From contig JARDYH010000004.1 of NCBI GenBank assembly GCA_029215795.1, forward strand, positions 217,924,017 to 217,988,016: DNA of 64,000 nt, written 5' to 3'. The notes under the pieces were generated by a model, which saw only the letters and a program-made list of their open reading frames with translations, did not search any database and was not told the origin of the DNA. Source of the DNA: Anniella stebbinsi (lineage: Eukaryota; Chordata; Lepidosauria; Squamata; Anniellidae). The position numbers and the translations under genes are program-made. Positions 32,208-44,545 of this stretch are shown here, one piece after another (within the stretch, counting starts at the first letter, position 1; the number at the start of each line of letters is the position of its first letter).

Positions 32208-33115
32208 GAGCCTATCTACACAGTTCCTTGGAACGTTTTAAATAGTATTTTAAAACGTTCCAAATAGGTGCATTCTAAAACGTCTTAGGCCACATTACTG
32301 AGTACTCACGTTACAGGAGAAAACTTCTTCAGTCTTCAAAGCGGTGTGTGCAGCCACACACTCTTCTGCCCTGTCTCTTTCTCTTTCGTTTTTACAATGA
32401 GTTTAGGGCAAGGCATTGTGGGTGTTGTAGTTCAGTCACCCACTTCCTCCTTTGTTCCTCTGTCATTCCCTAGCGAGTAAAGGGCTAAGAATTGTGGGTG
32501 TTGTAGTTCACTCGCCCACTTCCTCCTTAGCCCCGCTTTCTTCCCCACCAATCAACTGCTAAGCATTTGGGCACCAGTAAAGGAAGCATTGCCTCCATGA
32601 ATCACAAACGGTAAGGAAGGACACATTATTTTACTTAAAACGATTTATTAAAAGTGAAACCGTTGTATATAACTGAAGTGAGTTTTAAGAAACCTCAGGT
32701 ATACAACGTTAAAGGGAGTGCGTCATGTGGCCTAAAGTAGGCTGACCAGATAAAATCCAAGTCAGGGCTCATGTAACTTTAACAGTTGTAGAGAAAAGGG
32801 AATTTCAGCCAGGGTCATTTGTATGCAATTAGTTCCTGGTGAAATTTCCTCTTCATCACAACAGTTAAAGTTCCAGGGGCCCTGCCTTCTTTTGTATATG
32901 GTCACTCTAGTATAGTGCATGCACCTTTACCTGTTGTGATGAAGAGGGAATTTCACCAGGAACTAATTGCATACAAATGACTCTGGCTGAAATTCCCTTT
33001 TCTCTACAACTGTTAAAGTTACATGAGCCCTGACCTGGATTTTATCTGGTCACCCTAGCTAAAGAATTTTCATAACCCTTATAAAACGTTAAAAACCTAG
33101 TGTGTAGATCGGCTC
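32208..33115. mobile_element. PIF/Harbinger-like non-autonomous element (908 bp)
   Basis: Terminal inverted repeats GAGCCTATCTACACA and the complement of TGTGTAGATCGGCTC, with TTA duplicated at 32205-32207 and 33116-33118. The 3-bp TTA duplication is typical of PIF/Harbinger. The interior has inverted AACGTTTTAAA-type sequence and no transposase frame. A 320-bp hAT MITE lies inside (32738-33057). Confidence 0.75.
32738..33057. mobile_element. Palindromic hAT MITE, dimer (320 bp), nested
   Basis: TAGGCTGACCAGAT to ATCTGGTCACCCTA. Flanks GCCTAAAG and GCTAAAG agree if one base was lost. Nested in the Harbinger-like element, so it inserted later. Confidence 0.85.
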
Positions 33116-33118
33116 TTA

Positions 33119-33235
33119 GTGCCTGTTAAACATCTTTCTCTTCACCCAGGTCTCCCCTTACTGATGGTGTTACCCAGTTTGTTAACTGTTGTGTTTTGAG
33201 TTTTCTGTTTTTATATTTTTTAACTGATGAAGATT
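33119..33235 (+). mobile_element. L2-like 3' UTR fragment
   Basis: GTGCCTGTTAAACATCTTTC and TTTTTAACTGATG resemble L2 3' regions; short and diverged. Confidence 0.4.
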
Positions 33236-34754
33236 TGTATATATTATGATGATGTTGTTGTTGTTTACTGTATACACCTGTGGGACTCCCCCACTCCCCT
33301 GGATATGGTATGCAGTCAATACATCAATTAAACAACTAAATAATCCATAAACATGCAGTGAAAAATTGAACAAAATCCAAACTTTTTAGCAAGCTTAAGG
33401 GCAGATTCACACATGCAAGTATATCTGCACTTTATGATTGGCTGCAGAATGTGTTGAACTGACTTCATGGAAAAGCATTGATGTGAATGAGGTCATATGA
33501 AAGTTCTCATTTGTGTCAGACCTGTGATGGTGGTTCATTTACAGATGAGTGTCATTGCCTGGCATTGCTGTCATCAAGTGATGAATATGTACATGTGAAT
33601 CAACCTTATTTTCAGTGTAACATGATGGTTAAAGGATATTCTAAAAATGCTTCTGACCCCTATGCTGTTTTGAGCGCATGGGCGAACATCATTAACAAAA
33701 ACAAAAAAGAGGGCATTAAATAAAATGTAATATATGCTCATCTAGACAATGTCATATAATTTCAGTACAATCCTAAGCATGGATACTCAGAAGCAAGTCC
33801 CGCTGTTTCCAATGGGCTTTACTCTGTAGTAAGTACGCTCAGGATTGCAGCTTTAAGCATCCCCTGTGAAAATGTTCATACTGTGTTAAGAGCAACTTAA
33901 TTTGAGTTACTTGATCTTGAGTATATTACCATAAATTGTGGCTTTATGTTCTTTCTTTCCCCTCAATAGAGAACTGAAAGGAGCATTGCAACATAAATAA
34001 TGCACAGATCAGCAAAGAGACCCCACATTCACACACATTCACACACATGAAGAGGCCAGGTCAGCAGTCTCTCTCTTTCTCACCACCCCCCTCACCCCAG
34101 CCACATTAAGAACCCAGATCAGCAATGTGAGCTACAGAATATGCTAGAAGCACAAAACCATCAGCAATGTAAGAACCCCATGTGCACAATTAACCTCAAT
34201 CCTCTTGTCATGGACGGATCACTTCCTATTGAGGTTTAGACTCTCAACAGCCTTTCCTCTGTGCAAGGATGGAGGTCCGCTCACAGAGGCCAAGGGATTC
34301 CACAGGGGTCTGGGGATTTTCCTGCAGGTATGGTTGGTGCTCCTGTTGAAGCCCTGATCACTCTAAATTCAGAGATGACTCGGGCAGTTGATATGCTCAC
34401 ATCCAGGCAGCTCTCTGGTACACATCTGAACTGAGGGCATTGAAGCAAGAATGAAGACAGCTAGAATGCAGGTGGAGGAAAGCTTGTGTTGATTCTGACC
34501 GAACACAAGCTAGAGTTCATTATTGAGCCTACCCTGTGGCAGAGATGGTGCCAAAAGCGGGGTTTTCCCACCACCATTGCAGTGTGGTCCTGCAGAACTG
34601 ATTTATGAGCTAGGGAGCTCTTTCAGATGGGGAAAAAATCATGTTCCCTGACTGTGGCTCTGCTTCCTGCTTCTGTTCTGCTTCTGCAATGAGCTGTAAT
34701 TCCAGGAGGAAGAGAACAGCGACCATGTGGCTTGTACAGCCTCAATGCAGTTGA
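33236..34754. other. Intergenic DNA with one short palindromic repeat
   Basis: 33768-33853 is a copy of the short ~85-bp palindromic family (CAATCCTAAGCATGGATACT to TCAGGATTGCAGC). A 78-codon + frame at 33487-33723 has no recognised domain. No exon supported. Confidence 0.45.
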
Positions 34755-34759
34755 ACAGG

Positions 34760-34985
34760 ACAGCGCCCTCTAGCGGGCATTTTATAGCACAACTTTACCT
34801 GCATACCGCAGGACAACCCGACAAATATTGATATATCCCAAAAGAGTCGGGTTTTTTGAGATTTTATTTTTAGCGTTAAAACTGGAAAATGGAGCGGGAG
34901 ACAAACGGGAGGTTGAGGGCATCAGAATGGCCATGAACATCAGTGAGCGGCCAGTAACGAGCGTGCTATAAAACGCCGGTTTAAA
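34760..34985. mobile_element. MITE-like inverted repeat
   Basis: GCGGGCATTTTATAGCAC at 34773 is mirrored by GTGCTATAAAACGCCGG at 34963. It encloses about 170 bp of non-coding sequence. Confidence 0.5.
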
Positions 34986-35224
34986 GACACAGGGAGAGAA
35001 ATGGTAGCACGCTGTGACATGTGTTTGCACGACGTTTTGAAGCTAAAACCTTTCAAACCTGGCGCCATGTGGACACCACAAGAATGCATTGTTCATTAGC
35101 AGAGGTGTCCAGAGCACAGTCAGGTTCAGTTTTCTAGGATGTGTTTCAGTTGCTGAAGCCCAAGAATGTGGACAAGGTGCTGGGCCAAGTCGGGTCAACC
35201 ATCCCAGCGCTTGACCTTTGCCCT
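34986..35224. other. Intergenic DNA upstream of the CpG island
   Basis: Nothing recognised. Confidence 0.35.
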
Positions 35225-35465
35225 TTCGGCTTCTGTTGCAAGGTGCTGGCTTTCAAGTTTTAGTTTGATCCTTACCTTTTAAAACTTTTCCGTTGTAAAT
35301 GTTGGTTTCTATCCTAGTGCAACGCCCTGAGAGTTTCGGGCTATTGGACGGTTCTATAGAAAGGGAATAAAATAATAATAATAATAATAATAATGATAAT
35401 AATGATTTATTTCTTACCCGCCTCTCCGTCTAGATCGAGGCGGGGAACAACAACATAAATAAATA
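35225..35465 (+). mobile_element. L2-like 3' end fused to an AAT tract and reverse tail
   Basis: AACGCCCTGAGAGTTTCGGG and GAAAGGGAATAAAATAATAA form one tail. After (AAT)n at 35370-35406, TTATTTCTTACCCGCCTCTCC begins a reverse-strand tail of another family. Confidence 0.6.
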
Positions 35466-35479
35466 GATACCCACACAGT

Positions 35480-36480
35480 TCTGCAGCCTTATCCCAAAAC
35501 GCGCGCGCGCATCCCTTCCGCACCAACGTGAGCCGCTGGATCCGTCCCTCCAGCTTTCCTCTTGCCGAGAGAGGGGGAGCGAAGCCAGACGCTCCTCTAC
35601 CTGAGTCTCAGGTAAAGCAGGAGGCTGCCGTGGAGGACGGCCACCTCCTTGCCTGGCTCTGCTGAAGAAAAGGATTTCGCCTCTCTCTCTCTCTCTCTCT
35701 CTGTGCCTGCCTGCCTTTCTCTCTCCGGCGTCATCGCCAGGATGTCCCCACCCACCGACCCCCCACCTCTCCCTATCAGGATCCATGCGTCCCACCCACC
35801 CACCCCCCTTTTGGGGTGTGTTTCTCCCCCACCCCCCGTCCGCCCCTCATTATCCCCTCGCGAGCTTCGAAGGGCGAAGCAAGCAGGAGCTCTTTTGTCT
35901 CCAGCCCCGGGAAGCGGAGAGGCGGACGAGAGGGAACTCCACCTCTTCCACGAGGGGAAACCCTCCTCCTTGCCCTGCGAGGTCGCCCTGCAACCGCCGC
36001 CGCCGCCGCCTCCACCTCCACCTCCTGCAGGTGCAGCAGCGCCAGAGACCCCCACCCCCACCCTTCACTTCGCGCACCCCCAGCAGTAGGCAGGTGGGTT
36101 ATCTATCTTGATCGGATCGCTTTCTGCCCGGGCTTTTTTCCTCCTGCTGAGCCTCCTCCCCATCAGCCATGCCTGCAGTCCCCTCCCCGCTTCCCCCCCC
36201 ACCACCCCAGCAGTCCCCTCCCCGCTTCCCCCCCACCACCCCACCCCACCCGTAAAGAAGGCACAGCCCCGTTCTGCTTCCCTTCTCTCAACGAAGCCTG
36301 CAGCAGCCGCGACATAATAAGCCTGGAAATAGCATCTGTAAATGTGCGTGCGCGCGTTGCAATTTTTGCAGCCCCCCCCCCCCTTTGCTCAGGAATCTCC
36401 TGGATCTGGACGAGATTCCCGACTGATTTGCGCTTTGCCCCCCCCCCCCGCGCCCCCTCCCGGGCCCGCAAAAGGGCCTC
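35480..36480 (+). promoter_or_regulatory. CpG island, probable TMEM150C promoter and 5' UTR exon
   Basis: This is a G+C-rich, CpG-dense block, unlike the AT-rich DNA around it, and it is not flanked by transposon ends. It contains GCGCGCGCGC at about 35502, a CT run at 35681-35702, GCC-triplet repeats near 35995-36008 and several C-runs. The first recognised coding exon of TMEM150C begins only two bases after a splice acceptor at 54031, so an upstream untranslated exon is required. This island is the only strong candidate on the + strand. Possible donors include 35612 (TCAG|GTAAAG), 36031 and 36094 (GCAG|GTGGGT). The transcription start cannot be fixed from sequence alone. The long frame at 35816-36706 is a GC-composition effect. 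Confidence 0.6.
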
Positions 36481-38613
36481 TCAACCTTTGATGATGGTGC
36501 TAGTTGTTATGCCGTTTTGTCTTTATTTATCCTTTATTTATCCTACACACCCGAAAGGCGGACTCGTTTCCTTTGCTCAGGGCTTGGAAAATCCCGTCCA
36601 TTTTTCCTCCTTCCTGCTGCGGTTTGATTTTAGCCCTCTCCACCCGCCACCTTCGAATACCCACCCATTGTACAGGTTTGGCAGTTGCCTTCTCCGCAGT
36701 CCCTAAGCAAGCATGTGGATGGAAGGTAGATTCAGGCTGCAATCCTATACTCACTTCTCCCCCCCCCCCCCCCTCGCTCCTCCAAGCTTTTGCCCTTCTC
36801 TGCTCCGGTATTTCTATCGAGCTGCAGCAGTTGATGCTTACTTGGACAGCATCATTCAGCCATATTCACTACTGGGGTGGGGTGGAGGGGGGGTTACTTG
36901 CTTGGGGGCACTCCCCCACCTGGATTCCTAACCCTTTCCCTGGCCTATTAAGAGAACCCCCCCCCCCCGAGTTTTTTAAAATGTTTCAGACGACATCCCC
37001 CCCTTTTGTTTCAGCCCCCTAGAATAGAAGAGCTGTCCCTCTTATCACAACCCCTCAAAACATCAGAAGTCTCTGGATGTCCCTCATTTTAAATTTTTGC
37101 ATCCAGCAGTCCTAGGTGGTGATTATATTAATGGATCTGCACAAATATTAATGGATCTGCACTAATGATAATAAGAAGAACAACAACGTGATTTCAGCGG
37201 CTTCTCTGGGGAACGTGTACACAGCCTAGTGACAGAAACAAAGCTATGTGGACATTATTGTTTCACTACAAAATGCCCTTGGTTATGACAGCGGGTGTGT
37301 GTTCGGTGGGAAAGCTTGTATTGCAAGGAGATGTGTTGCATACTGCAGGCTTTTCTGTGTGAGTGTCAGGCTCCCCAGTGCCAGGAATGGGTGAGGGCAG
37401 GTTTTGCTTTCCCTGCAACAGAGTCGCCCAAGTTCAAGCACGTTACTTTTGCCCGCAGGAGTGAATGACAATCATTTGCCTTATGAGCAAGAAAGTAAAT
37501 GGATGCCTTTTGGGGACAGCGCAGGAGTGGTCGCTAAACATGCCCCTTGCTTCTGGCCACTGACAGTTGTATAGAATATACATAAAATATATCTGGCTAC
37601 AGAGCGTGGCATAGCCAAGCATTTTCTAGGGATCTATGATTGGCAACAGGATGCAGAAGCAAAGCAGCATGGGAGAATTCTCAGGTCTCCGCAGGGGCCT
37701 GGTGGGGTGGGGGGGGGTCTTACTTTGGAATCCCCAAAGTGTTGGAGCCAATCTCTTGGTTACACTCACAATCTGGCACCTTCCTGATGTGTTAGGACTC
37801 CAACTTCTGTGCCTATAGAGTGATGGAATGTTGGGGACAGGATTCATTCACACAGTCACAATTTATTTACATGGTGTCATCTATGTACATGTTACTTTTC
37901 AAAGAATGAGAGGGCAGGTCCCTGCCTCAAGGGATTTACAATCTAAGGAAGAAAAAAAAGAGGACAAGTGGGGACAAACAGAAGAAGGGGAAGGAAATGG
38001 AGGTACGCATAAACAGAGGAAGAACATGTGCATATTGCAGTTGGTTTCTTATTAAAAAGCACTGTGGGGGGGTTGATATGAAAGTTATAGTAGCTGTGAT
38101 GGCCGATTAACGCAGGAAAGGCATCTGTAAATGTTGTGGTCGGTGACAGCATGGGGTGGGAGGTGTTCCATTTCCAAAAATGCATTGTTTCATTGGCTCG
38201 ACTAGAAACATAATGAATAAATGCAATACTAGTCAAATTGAGCAGTTCCAAAGTTAGACACTTTTTTCAGGTGGCCATTCCTGGGACATATCCAAGTGTA
38301 TATATGAAATAAAAATACACAGTTCTTTGGGCGTACTAAAATTACATGCAATCGTATACATGTCCATTCAGAATTAAGCCCCATTCAGCTCAATGGGGCT
38401 TACTCTCAGATACGTGGCTATAGGATTGCAGCATTTGTACATAAGTAGATTTCAGTGCTTTCATTATTTCCTTAAAATTTAAACAATGTAAGGAAAGTAC
38501 ATACTGTTAAATCAGCACGTCTTAAAATATGTGCACGTATTCCAATAAAAATAATTTCCGAGTAAAGTTTTGAAGTTTCTTGAATATGACATTTAAATCA
38601 CAGGAAATCAGTT
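36481..38613 (+). other. Start of inferred TMEM150C intron 1
   Basis: Poly-C runs at 36761-36773 and 36957-36968. A fragment of the short palindromic family lies at 38345-38436. The segment 37900-37950 (GGGCAGGTCCCTGCCTCAAG) looks repeat-derived. No exon recognised. Confidence 0.4.
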
Positions 38614-39070
38614 TTATTGATTCCCCCCTCATTTCAATACTTTTGGAAATTACTGTTAATTTGGAAAATAGCTTTTAAGAATCAGGTCCCAGTCCTACAT
38701 TGTTGTCATCATTTCCCCTTAACAACTTACGTGGTCACTGAGGTCATCAGAGAGCATACTCCTGGTGGTTCCACATGGACCTATGGCCCGATTGGAGTCT
38801 ACCCAGAGAAGAGCCATCAATATGGTAGCCCCCTTTCTATGGAACTCTCTGCCTCTGAAGGTCCTGCAGGCACCAAAATTTGTAATAGCATCTATTACAG
38901 GAAACCTTCCTTGGCTAACCAGCCACCGTGTTTATTGGAAATGTTTTTTTAAAATAATAATTTTAATATAGTGTTTAATTCTTTTTATCATTTTATCTCT
39001 TATTGTTCACTCCTTCAGAATCTGTTTAGATGTGGAGCGATATATACATGCTGTAACATAAATAAATGAA
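38614..39070 (+). mobile_element. L2-like LINE, 3' end fragment
   Basis: Readable polymerase remnant around 38765-38970, then GATGTGGAGCGATATATACA and AACATAAATAAATG at the tail. Confidence 0.6.
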
Positions 39071-39123
39071 GTGATAAACATACATGTGTGAGCCAGCTTT
39101 AGTGTACAGTAATCATAGTGTAC

Positions 39124-39161
39124 AGCTTTGGACTCATGCACGTGTGAATGAGTCCAAAGCT
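39124..39161. repeat. Perfect 14-bp stem hairpin with CACGTG loop
   Basis: AGCTTTGGACTCAT, a 10-base loop containing CACGTG, then ATGAGTCCAAAGCT. Confidence 0.75.
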
Positions 39162-39234
39162 TTTCACTCAAACCTGCTTTTTAGATCTGCCAAAAGCAGA
39201 TGACGACAGCATCACTGGCTAACGGTCTGTTTCC

Positions 39235-39650
39235 ACGCACAATTTCAAAGTGCTAGTTATGACATATAAAGCCCTACATGACTTGGGACTAGGCTGTTTG
39301 AAAGATTACATTCTCCCTTAAGATCCTCAGAAGAGGTCTGTCTCTCCCAACATAATCAGAGGCATGTTTAGCAGGAAGAGAGGGTATTCTTGGTGGCTGC
39401 TCCCAAGTTCTGGAACTCTCTCACTCCATCTTTATTTGCCTTCCGTTGGCATGAGAAACATTTTTATTGCACTGGGCTTTTGGCTGTTAAACTGTTTTGT
39501 TGGTGAACCAGGTTTTAACTGGTAAAGATGTTCTTTATTTCTTATTTCTTTTGACTGATAGTTTTTAACTGATGTTTTAATTAATCTTGTTGTTTTAATT
39601 ATGTCACATGTTATCTGTATTTTATTATTGTCAGACGGCTGCCTTGAGAA
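39235..39650 (+). mobile_element. L2-like LINE, 3' fragment
   Basis: Contains TATAAAGCCCTACATGACTTG and GTTCTGGAACTCTCTCACTCC, the usual L2 polymerase end, then an AT-rich 3' UTR. Confidence 0.6.
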
Positions 39651-39721
39651 AGAAAGAAAAAGAGAGCTCTTTACTTTCTTACAACAGTTGGTATTTTTTT
39701 TTTGCCCTTTTTTGGGGGGGG

Positions 39722-40010
39722 AATAAAATAATTTAAATGGGCCATTCTAGTTTATCAAAAGCTTTATGGCTAGTTAGTGACAGAATCATTACTGGAGATA
39801 ACAATAATGCTAGAACCCAGGGTCATCCCAGGAAGCTGAATAATGGCAGATTCAGGAAAGATAAATGCACGTACTTCACATGGTGCATAACAGAGTATAG
39901 TTAAACTATGGAATTCATTACCACAAGGTGTGGTACTGGCCACCAGGTTGGATGGCTTTAAAAGGGGATTAGACAAATTCATGGAGATAAGGCTATTAGT
40001 GCGTACAATG
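39722..40010 (+). mobile_element. CR1-like LINE 3' fragment
   Basis: Shares CCAGTTTATCAAA-type start and TTTATGGCTAGTTAGTGACA with 28995-29100. Followed by AACTATGGAATTCATTACCA and TTTAAAAGGGGATTAGACAA. Confidence 0.65.
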
Positions 40011-41341
40011 TGGGCAATTACCCTAGTCTTTGCTCACTCCAAGCCATGCCTTCTCCTCTACTAGATCTTCTAAAATGGCTAACCTTTCAACAGATTTGTC
40101 CCTGTTCATTCCCAGTCCTCAGTACCCAGACTTCCGCAGTCTCAGCCATGATTCCAAAGCATCTGAATCATTTCGAATACTATAACTTCAAAAGTGATCC
40201 ATATTTGGAAGGAATATCACCCAGCAGCCCTGAGAGTAGTTGAATATAGATGGACCAATAATGTGGCTCAGCATGTGTCAAGTTCTTATGCTCTTAATAC
40301 CCAATTCTTACCTCCCATCTAGCTTTTTTCCTCTCCTGCGAATCTGAATTTTCCACATTGTCATTATCACGTACTGCTCAATCCTATGGATGTTTACTCA
40401 GAAGTATGACCCACTAAATACAATCGGGCTTAGTCTCAAAGTGAATGCACATAGGACAGCAGCTTGGGAATACTGGGGCAGGAGCATATCCAGCTATCCA
40501 CTTTTCCATCTTTGTCAGTCTGATTGCTTAGCTCACTACCCTGTTTGTGGTACCCTTTCTCATATCTTGCTATCCACAGAGGTGGTAGTCAGCTCAGATC
40601 TAAGGCCTTGAAAGCAGAACTAAGATCTTGCTGGAGATCCCTAACTCAAAATGTAAAACATGGGTGTAACAATAAAGACAATAAAGCAATATGCAACACC
40701 TTCATGCGTTTGTGTTTTGCATACAGGTAAAGTGGGATTCAAACGAAGACAATCAACAATATACGTAACATATTTTCCTTGGCATGTCTTCCTTTAATTC
40801 TGGGTCAAGTAGGTGACAGATTGTGGGGAGGAAACCTCTTTCAGCTAAGGAGAAACTCTGGGTGTCTACATTCCATGGAGTGTGGGTGGAACCACATTCG
40901 AAGGGGAGGGGGCAAAATGCCAGCATATTTTAGCATAAAGCTCTTATTACCAGTAATTAATCTTTAGGAGAGACATTTCAGCTGTTCAGAATTGGGGGGG
41001 GGGGGGAGGAATCATGCAAAAGCTGGAAAACCACCAAATGATCAGCAGTCAAGGGAAAGGAGGTATGGCTAAGAAAAGCAGAATGGCCTTCTGGGGAATC
41101 TCAGGGTGCCAGATTTGTCCCACGGGCATGAGGTTACCCATCTCTGCAATAGAACTTAAATAGCTGTTTTTTGGATTTTCCAACTATTTATGCACATGAT
41201 TGCTTGCTGCATTGGCTGGCTGCAGCATATCTAAGGTACTTATAACTAACATGTTGTCCTCTGTTAAGCAGGCTGGGAGCAAAGTGTGACCTTCAGAAAA
41301 ACACCATATATGCTGCAGTACTTGGATGCTTCAAGGTGAGT

Positions 41342-41342
<1 letters not shown>
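40011..41342. other. Intron DNA with short repeats
   Basis: 40378-40464 is a copy of the short palindromic family. 40955-41150 belongs to the hAT-like family seen at 26760 and 56695 (AGCTGGAAAACCACCAAATG). No exon supported. Confidence 0.45.
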
Positions 41343-41373
<31 letters not shown>

Positions 41374-41400
41374 TTATTTCTTACCCGCCTCTCCTTAACA
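41343..41400 (-). mobile_element. AAT tract plus L2-like reverse tail
   Basis: (AAT)n at 41343-41373 followed by TTTATTTCTTACCCGCCTCT. Confidence 0.65.
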
Positions 41401-41469
41401 TTGAACTTCCTGGCACTTGGTAATGGATGTAGACCAAACAAATGCTAGAGCTATTTCACAAATGCTTGA

Positions 41470-41600
41470 TGTGTGACAGTCTTCCCCAACCAGCCACCCT
41501 CCAGATATGTTAGAATATGAGTCCCATCATCCCCAGGTCTGGGGATGATGAGAATTGTCATCAACACATCTGGCAGATGCCAGGTTGGGGTGAGTTGATG
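41470..41600. mobile_element. Palindromic MITE, CCAACACATCTGGAGG family
   Basis: CTTCCCCAACCAGCCACCC at the left and CAACACATCTGGCAGATGCC, AGGTTGGGGTGAG at the right; centre CCCAGGTCTGGGGATGATG. Confidence 0.65.
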
Positions 41601-42956
41601 TATGGAATTCATTGGGTGGACCTTACCTTTGAGTAGTAGTCTGCTACTTTCAATATTGTATGCCATTTTATGCCTTATTACACTGCAAAAGAATTCAAAA
41701 CAAACACGTTTTGTGATCAGAATAAAATATTGAGATGAAGCCAATGTCATTGAGTAAATGTGGTTGTGCCAGATTTGCAGAATTCAAAGCACAAAATGTG
41801 GTGCTTCTTGGTATAGCATTCAGGGTGTTTTAGTATGAAGAACTGAAGATTTCTTAGCCATGAATAAAATCGTCATCAGCTGCATCCTTTTTTTGCAACT
41901 AAGATCCACTATTCATATCTGTAACTCACTCTTCTTTGCCCTCCATGTTTTCTCCTCTATTATTATCCTTGGTGATGTCTATTCAAGGGTGGGATTCTCA
42001 CCTTCTGTGCCAGGAGCAGCAGTTAGAATTAGCAGACATCATTTTATTTATAAAAGGCTCCTTTATAATGAGAGTGTCACCATGTGAATGGCTGATTAAC
42101 AGGCTTTCTGAAATCATTCTCTGACTCCAAAAAGTTCTGTTGGAACCAGACTCTCAAATTTGAAATCACTCATCTGTAGTTGTTCAGAACACAACTATTC
42201 AAGTGACCAGACCAACCCTTTAAGTGCAGATGCAGTGAAATATAAGCCACTTCCCAGCTGAGTCTAGTATCAATGCACTATTTATTAAGGAAAATACACA
42301 GTAACAAGGCTTAATTTGTGTTACAGGGCTCAGCCATGCAATCTGTTTTTCAACAACAGAGCTCATTCCTAGTGCATATGAGATAAGAATAGATGAAAGT
42401 GTCCCTGAGCAGAAGCAGAGTGCCCTTCCCTCACCACTGAGGATCGGGACACATCAAGGATTAAGGGAAATGAATTCCAGACAGCTTTGAGCCAGGCATC
42501 TCCCTTTTCTGCAAATCAAGTACTATACAATAATGGAGAACTAATTCAGGAATTGTAAAGAAGCCCTAATATCACATAAATACTACACTTGCTTGAACCT
42601 GTGCAGGTCATCAAATCAAAAAGAGCTTCCAGAGACAGCCCAGTGACCTTTAAAATGCAGATTGGAAGGTTTGTCTGTTGTCATGGTTATGTGGTCAAGT
42701 GGCCGGCTATGGTCTAGTCTAGAAATGCATGCAAGGATCAATAGACCATCCTTTAAACAGACATATAAATCCTACCTGGACAGTATGAACACTGCTGATC
42801 TCGCAATTCAGAGACCTAATTGGGCTGACTTTGGGGTGGGAGGTGTACTTTCAAAGAAGTGTCCTTCCGAAGTGGTACAGACAATCATATGAGGGGACTG
42901 TTCCATGTCAGCAGCTGCAACTTTTTGAATTGAGGGTGCAAGGCGGATGAGCATCC
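41601..42956. other. Intron DNA, nothing recognised
   Basis: No exon, domain or repeat recognised. Confidence 0.4.
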
Positions 42957-43159
42957 AAGATGAACGCAAAAAGAGAGAACCGTCTCAGGATGCTATAAAC
43001 AAATTTATTGTAGAAAAGCCCGACGTGTTTTGGCCTCTTGCTTTTTGTTAAGCCTCCTTCAAGGAGCTATAACAATTCATGTATAAAACGTGTTGGGCTT
43101 TTCTACAATAAAATTGTTTATAGCATCCTGACACTATTCTCTCTTTTTATGTTCATCTT
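42957..43159. mobile_element. 203-bp palindromic MITE
   Basis: AAGATGAACGCAAAAAGAGAG at the left is mirrored by CTCTCTTTTTATGTTCATCTT at the right; GCTATAAACAAATTTATTGT is mirrored by ACAATAAAATTGTTTATAGC. The centre contains GCCTCCTTCAAGGAGC. No clear target duplication. Confidence 0.7.
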
Positions 43160-44261
43160 TTTGAATCTGTAACTCTTTCATGCTGCCTGTGTTCTTTTTT
43201 TTTGTGGAGCATAAAAGGATGGGGATGAGATCCAACCCAACTGAAATTCAGATTGGAAACTATGTTACTGATTGTGTAGAATTATTTGTGTGCTGCACCA
43301 GGGACCCTTCATATTCTGGCCTGTTCTAGGATGGACCAGAAAGGTATAAGACTCCCATCCTGAAACGATATGCCTAAAATGGGCTGCATTAGGGCCTCTG
43401 TGGTTATGCCCCAGAGAGGATTTCAGAGACTGTTTTCTGGATTCTGTAGTCTGCTCTGGAGTTTTGTCAGAGCAGAATCCATTCATTCTGGGATCTTCTA
43501 AATCACCGAGTAGTGATACTCATCCTTTCCCAGGACAAAACATCTGGAGCCTGACATACACAAAATGGATCGGTGGCGCACATGCACCCAGCTAATGGCT
43601 TGCAAACTGCCCAGCTTCATACCTGCCTATTCTTGTTTTAAGCACTGCATTGGATAATGATGTGTTCACGCAAAAATCCATTTGTCAAATGGAATATTTC
43701 GGAATATTTTCGGAGCAGGATTAAGCTTGAAGTCCAGAACTCCAGCCTGGAGCTGCAAAGTGAGCTCTGCCATCCATCCTAATCCATGTAATCCTGGCGT
43801 AATAGCTGGCTGTTTTGTTGCCCTGATTATCTTGACAGTTTATCTGCAAGGAAGGTGCTGTGGCTTAGAACGGAGCCGAAGATGCATGCTTCGTAGTCGC
43901 ATACTTGTTACTCTTCTATATGTTCTTGTCTCTCTGTGGCAGTGGGTGTGCCTCCAAACATTGACACTCTTTGGCTGCTGAACTAGTAGTTGCTGCTCCT
44001 TGTCAGAGCTATGGAATGGTCCCCAGATTGCTGCATGTGAAAAGAAGCAACTGTTTATTAGGCAGATGCTGCTGATGGAATACCACAGAGGGATGCTCAA
44101 AGGTTTTCCTATCCTAGTTAAGGCAGCCTCTACACATGCGTTACTGCATAATAAGGGCAACTTTTTTGCATGCTGTCACATCACATGGTAAAGCATTTTC
44201 TAGAGATTGCCAGGTGTTGGGGGTGTGTGTGTCACATTTTTGAATGCTTCCCCACAAATCA
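43160..44261. other. Intron DNA, nothing recognised
   Basis: Open frames near 43682-44160 are on both strands and have no recognised domain. Confidence 0.4.
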
Positions 44262-44545
44262 TAGACTCATAGAGTTGGAAGGGGCCTATAAGGCCATCGA
44301 TTCCAATCCCCTCCTCAATGCAGGAATCCACCTTAAAGCATACCTGGCAGAGGACTGTCCAGTTGCATCTTGAATGCCTCTAGTGTGGGAGAGCCCCTCC
44401 CTAGGTCATTGGTTCCATTGTCGTACTGCTCTAACAGTCAGGAAGTTTTTTCCTGATGTTCAGTTGGAATCTGGCTTCCTGTAACTTGAGCCCATTATTC
44501 CATGTCCTGCACTCTGGGATGATCGAGAAATGTCCTGCATGCAGA
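44262..44545 (-). mobile_element. CR1 LINE 3' end, reverse strand
   Basis: Starts with the complement of the CR1 tail (AATCATAGACTCATAGAGTT), then GGAAGGGGCCTATAAGGCC and the complement of the polymerase end (CAGGAAGTTTTTTCCTGATG). Same family as 50245-50929. Confidence 0.8.

Noticed and set aside
35816..36706. 296-codon + open frame in the CpG island
   Set aside because: Low-complexity Pro/Ser/Arg composition from GC-rich DNA, with competing long frames on both strands; no domain. Read as promoter/UTR DNA.
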